A stretch of 21,318 nt of DNA from Paramacrobiotus richtersi. Its lineage: Eukaryota > Tardigrada > Eutardigrada > Parachela > Macrobiotidae. The stretch spans positions 1 through 21,318 of the forward strand of contig JAQGAU010001119.1 of NCBI GenBank assembly GCA_034698045.1, written 5' to 3'. Below the pieces are notes generated by a model, which was given only the letters and a program-made list of their open reading frames with translations, had not been told where the DNA came from and did not search any database. Position 1 is the first letter of the stretch. Each line of letters starts with the position of its first letter. Shown here one piece after another: positions 1-8,450 of this stretch. A program made the position numbers and the translations under genes.

Positions 1-728
1 TCGTAATACTCGGTGTCGGTTAATCGGAATGAAATTACACGCGCGCTCGCTTGATATTAAGGGCGAACAAAGAGAGACCTTCGCTAGTATTTGTAACTTT
101 GGATCTTTAGATGTTCTATACAGTATAACATAATATGAGGATAGAAGTGCCCATACAATTTGATACTTCCTGCCCGAAAGCCACACTGAGCTGGCATACA
201 AAGTAAAATTCTGCCAGAGGCTATTGGGTAATCAGGCCGATAGACTGACTCAAAGAAGAGAAATAATCCGGTTATCAGTCTAGCTTCGCAGAAACAAAGC
301 GGAAGGTAAAGAAATTGATAAGATTACTTCGCGGTGCACAATGGAAAACGTACGATGATCATAACCCGTACTTTATCAGCGTGGCTGACGGTCAGTACTG
401 ACGCGGCAAAAGCTGCTATTAGGGTTTTGCTTTCGAAGTATGGTAAGCCACAGACCAAAGAGATGGGAACCGTTGATTACCTGACGGGTTCTGGAAATGG
501 TTGACCGCAGTCCTTCTTTATCACATATGTAAGTAGCCTACACGATAACTCCTTATACTGGGTGTGTATCGAAAGATGCAAAAACTTCTCGACTTCTATT
601 CGCCGTTCCTCACCCGATTGCAGCAGTATCGTCAGAGATGGCTCGCTCGATAGCACCGGATCTTCGCTTTTTTTCCAGATTGTCTTCTTTTTGCTAGTCG
701 GTTGTATTCCTAGTCGACCTCAACCGCA
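1..728. other. No gene recognised
   Basis: I see no convincing coding region, RNA gene or repeat here. The only ORF above 60 codons, a plus-strand reading from about 562, has no recognisable motif and looks like chance. A short open stretch near 400-500 also resembles no family I know. Confidence 0.5.
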
Positions 729-862
729 ATGTCCACTTACAAGCTAACCTACGTGAACACACCTGCTTGTTTATGATGCTGGAGGAATACCAGTCAAACC
801 GTCAAGAATATCACGCAGCCCAGTTATACCGAAGCGCCTCGCAATCATGCAAAAACTGCACG
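729..862 (+). pseudogene. Possible decayed N-terminal piece of a sigma-class glutathione S-transferase
   Basis: An ATG at 729 opens an 11-codon stretch reading MSTYKLTYVNT, which resembles the first beta strand of sigma-class glutathione S-transferases. These enzymes typically start M-x-x-YKLTYF followed by an RGRxExIR segment. From 773, in another frame, the sequence reads MMLEEYQ, as expected for the helix after that segment. The connecting part is about 13 nt shorter than expected, so the fragment needs a frame change and has lost the conserved Arg/Glu segment. The second piece runs open to a stop near 862. No later GST exon with the rest of the fold was seen, so this is at best a relic of one exon. 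The match is short and rests on memory of the family, and chance similarity is possible. Confidence 0.3.
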
Positions 863-870
863 AATTAGAA

Positions 871-1184
871 CAAACAGCCATCGGCTAGAAGAGTCCATGT
901 ATAAGTCAGCTACTTATACGGCGCAGATCAGTCAAGATATGCTTAAAACAAAGCAGGCATTTTTTGGCGTTACGTGTTGTGCGTTTCACATTGTCCGATT
1001 GTCATGAGAGGCTCACAGCAAAACAGTTCAACACGTCTCATTTCTGCACAGCTGCTTACTGTATAAATCTGGGTGTTCTGTCTGGATTTGTCATGCAGAA
1101 CCATGCAATTTAGCCGGGAACAGCCCGAGTCTGATATTATCGATGTCCGCATGAAGGACGGATTGTTCCGGCAGGGAATAGTAA
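871..1184. other. No gene recognised; flank of the retroelement
   Basis: This stretch runs up to the outer end of the tyrosine-recombinase retroelement. Short ORFs on the minus strand (970-1152 and 1137-1328) show no motif, and the second runs into the element's terminal repeat. I see no target-site duplication at the element edges, which fits recombinase-mediated integration. Confidence 0.5.
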
Positions 1185-1282
1185 CATTATTGTTGCAGCG
1201 ACTCTAACAACCAGTAACCCGTGGGAGTTTATTGTAAACGTACATAAGCAAGTACACAACTGGCCACAAAGTGGCAAGGCAC
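1185..1282 (-). repeat. Terminal repeat B2 of the Ngaro-type element
   Basis: This 98-bp stretch looks identical, base for base, to 1458-1555. It forms the outer end of the element and, with A2 and B1, the compound repeat at the element's 3' side. Confidence 0.9.
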
Positions 1283-1283
1283 T

Positions 1284-1457
1284 AAAAAAAATTTCCAAAT
1301 GGAAACGAGCAGGTACAGCAGCTAGCATGCTGCTGCTTTATATACCCAATGCCTGCTCGGCGGCTGACCATCGTCCAGCTCTCACGGGGAGAGGGGCGGA
1401 TCGCATGCGCAGCTCGCTGACCAATAATATACAGATTCCTTTGGCGAAATCTTTGCT
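1284..1457 (-). repeat. Internal repeat A2 of the Ngaro-type element
   Basis: This is a second copy of the repeat at 5766-5939. The copies differ by the length of one A run, one substitution and an inverted 8-bp core (1322-1329). On the minus strand it holds a TATATAAAG box (about 1336-1344), the same promoter-like site as in A1. Confidence 0.9.
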
Positions 1458-1555
1458 CATTATTGTTGCAGCGACTCTAACAACCAGTAACCCGTGGGAG
1501 TTTATTGTAAACGTACATAAGCAAGTACACAACTGGCCACAAAGTGGCAAGGCAC
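1458..1555 (-). repeat. Repeat B1 of the Ngaro-type element
   Basis: This is the inner 98-bp B copy, identical by eye to 1185-1282. It directly follows the recombinase ORF in the element's direction. Confidence 0.9.
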
Positions 1556-1650
1556 CAAAACCGCAAAACAAAAAACAGAAGAGAAAACAAGGAACAAACC
1601 CGTGTGTAGAGAGCTGTATGTTTATGTAGATGCCAATGGGAAGGGTGTTG

Positions 1651-2685
1651 TTAGTCCGGCAAGTTGAGCTTTTGGAGGGCTGAGGCAATCGTTCTGGCAT
1701 ATATGTGCCGAAGGTCGAGGTCATGGTCGATAGACCGCTGGAAACAGGAACTGCGCCAGTTACCTTGAGCCTTTAGAACTGCTGGGGGAAGATGAATGGA
1801 TGAGGCAAATGTTGCGGCACCCCGGCGAAATGAGTGGGTGGATATCCTGGATATTGGAAGGTTGGCTGCCCGTAGTACATCCCGGAGAAGTCCATTAAAC
1901 CTGCGTGAACATAATGGTTTTAGTCCCGAACATGCGCGATAACTGAACAACGCATCATGTGGCAGTGCTTCGTTTTCTGTTATCATGGCATTTATTGCCG
2001 TTGTGGGACATAACCTCATTCGAGCGCACAATTTTGGCAGGGGGACAGAAATACAAGTTTTTTGAAAACGATTTGTTTTCAAGACTTGAACGGTCAAAAC
2101 AACCCCGCTTGTGTTAAAGGAGGCATCGCGTACACGCAGATGTTTCTGCGAGTTTGACGCGAATAGATTCGAACTGCGTGCCATAGAATAAAACGCAGTC
2201 AGGCAAGCAGCCCAAAATGCTTTCCGGTATCGCCGACTTATTGCAGGGAGGTTACTATGAATCGCCTCTAGTGTGGCGATAGTAATCGGCTCCCTTTTGT
2301 TGGGTAGTTCTTCCCGACTTCGCTGGATACCACCAAGCGCTTGTCGTAAGGAAGGATGGTTCATATCGGGTGCCTCGTATCCGTGCATTGTATGATAAGG
2401 CACGAGAGAATAAAGATAATTGATTACAGTACTGTATTGCATTGTCTTAGACAAGTGAGCTAAAAACAAACAAATAGTCTGCACTGATGCCGGCCGGTTT
2501 TCCAGTCCGTACAGTTTGCAGAACTTTTCAAAACAGCGCCACTGTACCAGGCGAGTTTTTATCGTTGATTTCGCCATTGAAGTCATTTGTAAATGATTCA
2601 ATTGTCGTTCCAGTGATACCATTCGGGTAACTATAAATAAAAGAATCGGGGAGTGACGTACCAGGATAAATGGTTGAACGATCAC
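1651..2685 (-). CDS. Tyrosine recombinase of the Ngaro-type element
   Basis: This 344-residue ORF encodes the recombinase that integrates the element's circular DNA copy without making a target-site duplication. The first 40 residues overlap the previous ORF, and the family-like part begins near MAKSTIKTRLVQWRCFEKFC. An N-terminal SAM-like core-binding region (about 35-130) is followed by the catalytic domain. This has an arginine in FYSMARSSNLF, the conserved H-x-x-R box in THSFRRGAAT and the likely nucleophile in DLRHIYAR, giving the R-H-R-Y set of the tyrosine recombinase family. The length is ordinary for DIRS-order recombinases. It lies just inside repeat B1, as the Ngaro layout predicts. 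Confidence 0.92.
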   Translation of the reverse strand: MIVQPFILVRHSPILLFIVTRMVSLERQLNHLQMTSMAKSTIKTRLVQWRCFEKFCKLYGLENRPASVQTICLFLAHLSKTMQYSTVINYLYSLVPYHTMHGYEAPDMNHPSLRQALGGIQRSREELPNKREPITIATLEAIHSNLPAISRRYRKAFWAACLTAFYSMARSSNLFASNSQKHLRVRDASFNTSGVVLTVQVLKTNRFQKTCISVPLPKLCARMRLCPTTAINAMITENEALPHDALFSYRACSGLKPLCSRRFNGLLRDVLRAANLPISRISTHSFRRGAATFASSIHLPPAVLKAQGNWRSSCFQRSIDHDLDLRHIYARTIASALQKLNLPD

Positions 2686-4579
2686 ATAAGAACCGCTGCG
2701 CGTGACCTTTAGCTTCCGTGATCCGACTAAGAGCGTCGGCTTGCACGTTTAGCACACCGGCCGAATGCACTGCGCTGAGGCGGAAGTTATATTTAACGCT
2801 GGCTGAAAAAACTGCTTTTAGCCATTTAAGGGCAAACAGATTCTTTGTGGTGCCGCGATTGAGAAAGGCGACAGTCTGCGTGTTGTCAGATTTAATTAAA
2901 ATTTTAAAACCGCTCATTACTGGTGCTAGAATTAATATTGGCAGGCAAGCAGCTACTAACTCTAAAAAGTTAATATTTAACAAAAGATCGTTGTGAACAG
3001 ACGGACTTGGCACCCAGTTCCTGGCAAACCCAGGTAATGGTATTGTTGTATGCCATGTACCAACGATAAATGTATCCCGTAAAGCCGCACCAAACCCCGT
3101 AAACGAGGCGTCTGTGCTTATAACAACCACCGGCCACTGTGCTCCCAATGAACATGGGCACAGGCCGTTCAGTGAGGCGGGAAATGATGTCCACCACAAT
3201 AACTCGGAACGCATAATAGGGTCAATTACCATTTTATCGTGCGGGTGTTCGAGTTTGGACATTTTGTCAATAAACAACCTCGTGAATACCCTTGCACCGT
3301 AAACGGCCTTAGACACAAAGGACATATTTCCAATTAACACTTGTAACTCATTCTTTGAAATTTTTTGGTGTCGCTGTAGGTGTATAATATCACCGGTAAG
3401 CGCGTCCAATTTTTCACAAGGAATTTCAATAGCGCGTTTTACTGAATCAATTATGATTCCAAGAAACTTAATGCGCTGGGTGGGGCCAATAATCTTGTTC
3501 CATTTAACAGTAAACCCCAGCGAAAACAACAAATTAATGAGAGAATTCTGCGCAAATAAACACTCGGAGTAAGACTCCGCGATAATGAGAAAATCGTCCA
3601 AATAGACAACAATTACAAAACCTCGTTTACGCATAAACTGTGCTATTGCGCCCGATATTGTTTGGAAAATATAAGCAGCATTGGCAAGACCAAAGCACAA
3701 AAAGTTGTCCACATAAAAACTTTCGGGTTCGCCTGGAAATGTCCAGCGGAACCCTTGAAGCTGTCTGTGTGGTACATAAACTGGTACAGATCGATATGCC
3801 GCACATATGTCGATAACTGCGTAAAAACAGTTTGGACTGCTGAGCGATACCGCATCGTCTACAGTTTCAAAGGAAAAATGATCGGTTTCGATATACTCAT
3901 TTAAGGAGTTGCCGGTAGGTCTACTGCAATCGGTTATAGGACGAGGAATGTCGCATCCCTTTTTCGGCACAGCTCCAATAGAGTTAATACGTAATGGCTT
4001 GGCTATTTGTGAGGAAATTTTCCCAGCCAGGAGTTCCTCTCTAAATAGTTTGTCCAGTAACGGCTTAGTATCTGCACTCAAAGCTGATGTGTAATTAAAA
4101 CAGTCAGCGTGTGAGATGCTGTTAATGTTGCTAACAATGCGAAAGCCCTCTGCTAGCCCGGTAAGAAGAAAGTCAGTATCAGGGGAATTAATGAGAAATA
4201 ACTCGTGCTGCCAGATATCGATAGATCTTGTTAATGCACATCTCGCCCATAAGTCGGCGTCGATAGGCATAAGTTTACCCAGAAACGAAATTGAAACAGG
4301 TGCAGGAAGAGAATCGGCAGTAAATGACACCAGTCTAGTGTCCATTGTTTCTGCCTTTCCCAGTACTGCCGGGACAATTAGTGGCTTGGTGGTCGCCGCC
4401 ACATTGTCCGCAGATGTGGGAATATCCACAGCCTGCGCTGTTGTGACACTTGTTTTCCTGCCAGTTAAAACAACAGACAAATCTGTACCGCGGCGCGACG
4501 ACACGTGAACCGCCGGTGCCGGTCCGAAAGGGCTGACCTTTTTTAAGGTTTCTCTTGTCGGTTTGGTTGTTATCAGCAC
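2528..4579 (-). CDS. Reverse transcriptase / RNase H of the Ngaro-type element
   Basis: This 683-residue ORF copies the element's RNA into DNA and degrades the RNA strand. The first part of about 80 residues overlaps the gag-like ORF in another frame and may not all be functional. The reverse transcriptase domain follows, with a PRPITDCSRP region, a palm segment around FYAVIDICAAYRSVPV and the catalytic box YLDDFLII, then FLGIIID. The RNase H domain shows STDASFTGFGA, an ELVAA helix, SDNTQTVAFLNRG and HSAGVLNVQADALSR, which supply the acidic and His/Asp active-site residues in the DIRS-like style. I see no protease or integrase. The end overlaps the tyrosine recombinase ORF. Confidence 0.93.
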   Translation of the reverse strand: MLITTKPTRETLKKVSPFGPAPAVHVSSRRGTDLSVVLTGRKTSVTTAQAVDIPTSADNVAATTKPLIVPAVLGKAETMDTRLVSFTADSLPAPVSISFLGKLMPIDADLWARCALTRSIDIWQHELFLINSPDTDFLLTGLAEGFRIVSNINSISHADCFNYTSALSADTKPLLDKLFREELLAGKISSQIAKPLRINSIGAVPKKGCDIPRPITDCSRPTGNSLNEYIETDHFSFETVDDAVSLSSPNCFYAVIDICAAYRSVPVYVPHRQLQGFRWTFPGEPESFYVDNFLCFGLANAAYIFQTISGAIAQFMRKRGFVIVVYLDDFLIIAESYSECLFAQNSLINLLFSLGFTVKWNKIIGPTQRIKFLGIIIDSVKRAIEIPCEKLDALTGDIIHLQRHQKISKNELQVLIGNMSFVSKAVYGARVFTRLFIDKMSKLEHPHDKMVIDPIMRSELLWWTSFPASLNGLCPCSLGAQWPVVVISTDASFTGFGAALRDTFIVGTWHTTIPLPGFARNWVPSPSVHNDLLLNINFLELVAACLPILILAPVMSGFKILIKSDNTQTVAFLNRGTTKNLFALKWLKAVFSASVKYNFRLSAVHSAGVLNVQADALSRITEAKGHAQRFLCDRSTIYPGTSLPDSFIYSYPNGITGTTIESFTNDFNGEINDKNSPGTVALF

Positions 4580-5669
4580 GGCGTGTTTTTGCGTGAAAAT
4601 ATTTGTCGCTAAGTGCAGATCGTTCGCGCGATTCAGTTAAACTTAGGCTGTCAAAACTTGCTAACTCACGAAATTCTTCGTCAAATCGCAAAACGGTTTT
4701 TTCGTCGTAATCGCGCCTGCGAACTGCTAAAAATTCCAAGTATTCTAAATACTCATTCAGAGCACATTGATATTTCCCAGATACGGTACGAGCCAATTTG
4801 ACCGCAGTCTTGAGACCGTATGCCATAAAATCATCATAAGAAAGATCGGTTGCAGTTGGCTTAATACGTTTTCCGCTTGGCAGTGTGACCTTTGGCGCCT
4901 GCTTATGCGGTAACGGTAAACTGCGGGCATAAATAGATAGCCTGCACCGATCACGCGATCTGGAGCGCGTATGAGAAAGCGATCGCGAAGAGCACTGAGA
5001 ACCACATTCAGACTTACCAGAGCCGTTGGAGTGGGAACGGTGATGGTCATGGCGGCGACGCCCGTGGTGAGAGTGCCCGCGAGAGCGAGAACGGCCACGA
5101 TTGTTGTTGCCGTGGCGAGAAGTAGTTGCGGTTGGCTGTATTTGGTTGACGGCATTTGGTGCTTGAGCATCCTGACGGTTATTCGGCGCTGGAACATCCT
5201 GACGGTGGCTGTTGCGAGAATTCAACAGATTACGCAGGTCAGAAACGGGCTGGGTAGTGTTTTCGTTGATGAACAGCTGGACTTCCAAGCGATCGGCACG
5301 GCTGGTGATGAAATCCAGTTCGGCCGGGTAAGTGAGGCTTTGACGCAGGCGAAGCAGTTTGGGAAGGTCATCGTAGCCGGCTTCCTGGATATCCTCGATC
5401 GAACGAGGTGCCAGGTTGCGAGCGGTAGCGAGACCCTGCAACGTGCGAATTTGCCCACTTCCTTGATCATTTTCAACAGCCGGTGCGTCATCGGAGATTT
5501 CTCCGTCCATGCGGGAACGTGGAATGCCGTGGTGTTCGTAAAGCCGAACTAACAGTTCTTTCTTATGACCGGCATCGCTGAGGTGTTCTCCATTCGGTTT
5601 GATAATTTCCCGACATAAAGCTTGAAGCTCTGGTTTGTTCAAACGTTTAAGTTCACTCTTGGTGACCAT
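4335..5669 (-). CDS. Gag-like protein of the Ngaro-type element, with SAP-like N-terminus and zinc fingers
   Basis: This 444-residue ORF is the first of the element. Its N-terminus (about residues 5-50, with LNKPELQALC and KKELLVRLYEHHG) matches the helix-turn-helix pattern of a SAP domain, a DNA-binding fold. The middle (about 190-250) is very rich in Arg, Ser and His and is probably a basic nucleic-acid-binding region. The C-terminal 50 residues hold a Cys/His cluster that reads as a CCCH finger (C-x7-C-x5-C-x3-H) followed by a knuckle-like C-x2-C-x3-H-x4-C. Tandem fingers of this kind are usual at the end of gag-like proteins of DIRS and Ngaro elements. The likely role is binding and packaging the element's RNA. 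The ORF begins about 100 bp inside repeat A1 and overlaps the next ORF. The gag assignment rests on position and the fingers; the SAP call is by pattern only. Confidence 0.8.
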   Translation of the reverse strand: MVTKSELKRLNKPELQALCREIIKPNGEHLSDAGHKKELLVRLYEHHGIPRSRMDGEISDDAPAVENDQGSGQIRTLQGLATARNLAPRSIEDIQEAGYDDLPKLLRLRQSLTYPAELDFITSRADRLEVQLFINENTTQPVSDLRNLLNSRNSHRQDVPAPNNRQDAQAPNAVNQIQPTATTSRHGNNNRGRSRSRGHSHHGRRRHDHHRSHSNGSGKSECGSQCSSRSLSHTRSRSRDRCRLSIYARSLPLPHKQAPKVTLPSGKRIKPTATDLSYDDFMAYGLKTAVKLARTVSGKYQCALNEYLEYLEFLAVRRRDYDEKTVLRFDEEFRELASFDSLSLTESRERSALSDKYFHAKTRRADNNQTDKRNLKKGQPFRTGTGGSRVVAPRYRFVCCFNWQENKCHNSAGCGYSHICGQCGGDHQATNCPGSTGKGRNNGH

Positions 5670-5765
5670 TGTGTCAACGGGTGAACGAAGCTAATTAAGC
5701 AAAATAAAACCGAAAATACCGAAAATTCTGCAAACGCGCAGGCTAAAAATCTGCTATTCAGCAGG

Positions 5766-5939
5766 CTAAAAATTTCCAAATGGAAACGAGCAGGTACAGC
5801 AGCATGCTAGCTGCTGCTTTATATACCCAATGCCTGCTCGGCGGCTGACCATCGTCCAGCTCTCACGGGGAGAGGGGCGGATCGCATGCGCAGCTCGCTG
5901 ACCAATAATATACAGATTCCTTTGGCGGAATCTTTGCTC
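5766..5939 (-). repeat. 5' repeat A1 of the Ngaro-type element
   Basis: This is the leading repeat of the element, matching 1284-1457. It ends at a shared TTTGCTC; beyond that the two copies remain loosely similar for about ten bases and then diverge. It lies upstream of the gag-like ORF and should carry the element's promoter. Confidence 0.9.
5817..5826 (-). promoter_or_regulatory. TATA-like box in repeat A1
   Basis: The minus strand reads GGGTATATAAAG, a near-perfect TATA box, about 150 bp upstream of the gag-like ORF start at 5669. The position suits the element's own promoter. No transcript data support it. Confidence 0.5.
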
Positions 5940-7140
5940 GTTACTGTTACTGTTGTCGACTGCATCATGTGGCCACGGGGTTTAGTGATCGACTGGGAGT
6001 GTGAGGGGTAATCCACATCGGACTGGATTCGCTTTGGATGCATGTACCTCAACCGGCGCAGTAGTCCACTGCGCGACACTGACGTTGGAACAGAAGTACA
6101 AGTGCTGGTAAGCAGTGTCATGCACCTATATTGCTTTCTCATAGTCAAAGTTTTCACAAGATCGCATATCTAACCGAAGAGGAATGAACTGAAGGGCTAA
6201 TCCCAGGTACCAAGCAGTTCCAAGGATTCAACCTTTCAGTTAACGTTTTGGATTCGCTCGTCACGTTTTGTGTCATAAAATGCTTATAATTTTCTTTGTT
6301 GATTCCAACGCTTTTGTTTCATACGTTTTTCCATGCCGTGGATTCTTAATTTTGCGAATCTTTTTCTATCAGCTGTACTTGCATCGATTCACAGTTCAAT
6401 CGTATAGAAGAAATTGCTCGAATAAGAAAACGGTGTTTAGTAAAAGTCTGAGCATTTTTCTCGTTGCAATCTATCAGAATCGCAAAAGATAACATTAGTA
6501 AAGTAGACAGCATACGTACTGCGAAATCTTGTATGCACCTACATGCAAATATACACAAAAAGCTGTTGTCCAAGAGAATTTCCATCTATTAGATTTATAA
6601 CCCGAGATTTCGAAGAAATCGCCGCTTAGTGTTTCCCAACTAAACGCTCACTCTGTTAATCAATTGACAAACATCACGTTTTCGGTTTTATCAATTATTA
6701 CGCCTGTGAAAATGCGCGTAACGCCATCGACTTTGCTCGTCTGCTAACGATGTTGACGGTGTGCTGTAGCCGCGGCGCTTGTGTTGTTACTTGCGCTCAT
6801 GTAGTATCATAATATTCCCTGAATTTTGCTATTTCTTTTGCTCCGTCATTTGAGAATTTCAGTGGAGAACAGACGCAACGGCAGAAGTTGCAAGGAAATG
6901 GAAAAAGCAAAACACGGAGCGTGGAGTTGCGAAGGTCCATTCCCTATTGTCAAAGCATTTGGGGGGAAAGCGGTGGGGCGTTATATGTCATTCGTCAAAG
7001 CATGGGGCACATTATGTCGGCGGCCTCGTACAACACTTATCGAAATATTCCCGTTGAGAGACAAACCGAACAGGGAACTTCTGTAAAAATTGTTCATGCA
7101 CAGAAGCAAACGTTCTCAATCGCCAACCGAACTGAGCGAT
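5940..7140. other. No gene recognised
   Basis: This region is AT-rich in its first half. ORFs near 6268-6585 and two overlapping plus-strand frames at 6826-7148 show no motif and are probably chance. I see no RNA gene or clear repeat. Confidence 0.5.
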
Positions 7141-7148
7141 CATTTTAA

Positions 7149-7398
7149 ACTGAGTCCTTAAATTTTCATGACAAAACAAGAATATCCAAACTGACCGAAA
7201 ACATCATGCAAAGCATCAGCAAATTCTCAACCAAAATCAGGAAGGATATACTGGGATGCTTGACAGGAATTAAAACAATTCCGAAGGAAACAATACGAGT
7301 ACGGCTGGAGCTTGCTGTTGTACGACAGCTGAACCAGTGTCCGAACCGGCAGATATCGTTCGATAAGACCCTCGAGCTGAACATTGTAAGCAAAAGTT
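7149..7398 (+). CDS. Unrecognised short ORF, possible exon
   Basis: An open stretch of about 82 codons has a balanced, lysine- and arginine-rich composition (for example KFSTKIRKDILGC and TIRVRLELAVVRQLNQ) that reads more like protein than the neighbouring frames. A donor-like GTAAGC occurs at 7386, so it could be an exon ending at 7385, but I see no convincing acceptor or partner exon. I recognise no family. It may be a relic of a dispersed repeat or simple chance. Confidence 0.15.
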
Positions 7399-7547
7399 AA
7401 ATAGAAGCTGCCACCACCATATTCAGGACACTGGACAGAATGAAACAACGGGCAATTTTAATTTAATTGTCCATACATGTAGGTATACGTATAACAAGCA
7501 GAAGCAAGCGGGTGGTATACTAAATTTAACACTGCAGAAAAAAAGTT

Positions 7548-7569
7548 TTGTCGACCGAAGCGAAGCGGA
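7548..7569 (+). repeat. Dispersed 22-bp motif, copy 1
   Basis: The stretch starting TTGTCGACCGAAGCG is identical over 22 bp to 20724-20745 and related to the complement of 16085-16115. A 22-bp exact match in 21 kb is very unlikely by chance. Confidence 0.6.
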
Positions 7570-8450
7570 TATGTCGTCAGTATCTCGAGACGTAGTATCG
7601 TAGCATATACTACATAACCTTTGAATACTCTTACTACCAGGTACTATGTGTACATATGAGTGAATTAGCCGTACTGGTTTTCAAAACGTGTATGACCGGT
7701 TAACTGCCACCGGCGGTGGCTGTTCTTTCGCACTATCCCCATTCACAAGCCCTGCTGTGATTTGTGATGACTGGCGCTGATAACCCGTGGGTTAACGTTG
7801 CTAGGTTAATATGCGAGTTTCCAACTTTTCAGGTTCCTTTACAGGTCCCTTTTTCCTTTACAGAACTACCCTTGCAATATCTCATAACTTAGAGAAAAAT
7901 ATAAGAACTTTTTGGTATCAAACAAGCGAAGTACAAATGCGACTAAAGGGATTTAACAACATTTCCAAATAGCATGCCTTATCATACTTTGATTTGCTGG
8001 TGTGCGTTAAAATAAGGAAAAGGGATGAAGCTGTGAAGCTGTCATCACACCAGTGCATTTCAAAAATTCACAACGGTGATAAGAACATGATTTCTGTTCC
8101 TTCGTTTGACGTACGAAATATTCCGAATCATTGTGCCAGGTTTGCTCTGGAACGCTTGACTCACAGGAGCGTTCAACAGAATAAAACGTTTGGTGAGTAC
8201 CGGTACGAGTGAATTACTGATCACGCCACATGCCTCGTTTAGTGGAGTAGCAGTCAACTACAGACATCTTATAATAATATGACTGCGGCGAACCAGTTTA
8301 ATTCTACCAAGTTGATTAAGGATTTGAGATTGCGCGTTAAACACTGCCAGGCTTTACTATGGCAATGCCCTGGCGTTGCCAGGTGCAATTGTTATTGCCA
8401 TGTTTTATACCCTGCCAAAACCGGGGCATGGCTAATTTAAACGTTTCGTC
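7570..8450. other. No gene recognised; a few small palindromes
   Basis: This stretch holds short inverted repeats (7706-7720 GCCACC-GGC-GGTGGC; 7781-7794 TAACCC-GT-GGGTTA) and a cluster of TGGCA/TGCCA hairpins at about 8344-8400. A weak ORF at 7994-8212 is followed by a donor-like GTGAGT near 8191 but has no recognisable motif. Confidence 0.45.

Larger units (their letters stand above)
1185..5939 (-). mobile_element. Ngaro-type tyrosine-recombinase retrotransposon (DIRS order), complete-looking
   Basis: In the element's own direction (minus strand) the order is repeat A1 (5939-5766), gag-like ORF, reverse transcriptase/RNase H ORF, tyrosine recombinase ORF, then B1 (1555-1458), A2 (1457-1284) and B2 (1282-1185). 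This A1-ORFs-B1-A2-B2 layout is the split direct repeat structure of Ngaro and PAT elements. The recombinase, the absence of an integrase or aspartic protease, and the absence of a recognisable methyltransferase domain favour Ngaro over DIRS1 or PAT. The three ORFs overlap in different frames, as is common in this group. The element looks whole, with long open frames and no obvious breaks. The two B copies look identical over 98 bp and the A copies nearly so, which suggests recent insertion. The family call is firm; the subgroup within it is less certain. Confidence 0.9.

Noticed and set aside
1338-1724. Minus-strand 128-codon ORF over the B1-A2 repeats
   Set aside because: It lies in terminal repeat sequence and overlaps the end of the recombinase ORF; no family resemblance.
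4971-5552. Plus-strand 193-codon ORF
   Set aside because: It is antisense to the gag-like ORF, and its Arg/Val-rich composition is the mirror of the Ser/Arg/His-rich region.
5819-6157. Minus-strand 112-codon ORF crossing the outer end of the retroelement
   Set aside because: Its C-terminal part is translated repeat A1 and its N-terminal part is flank; it is created by the insertion junction and has no motif.
7706-7794. Small perfect palindromes (GCCACC-GGC-GGTGGC; TAACCC-GT-GGGTTA)
   Set aside because: Too short to call a terminator, operator or transposon end; expected occasionally in 21 kb.
8060-8212. Possible exon with a GTGAGT donor near 8191
   Set aside because: No matching acceptor, partner exon or recognisable protein family.
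8344-8400. Cluster of TGGCA/TGCCA short hairpins
   Set aside because: The arms are only 5-7 bp and can pair in several ways; not clearly more than chance in a locally repetitive stretch.
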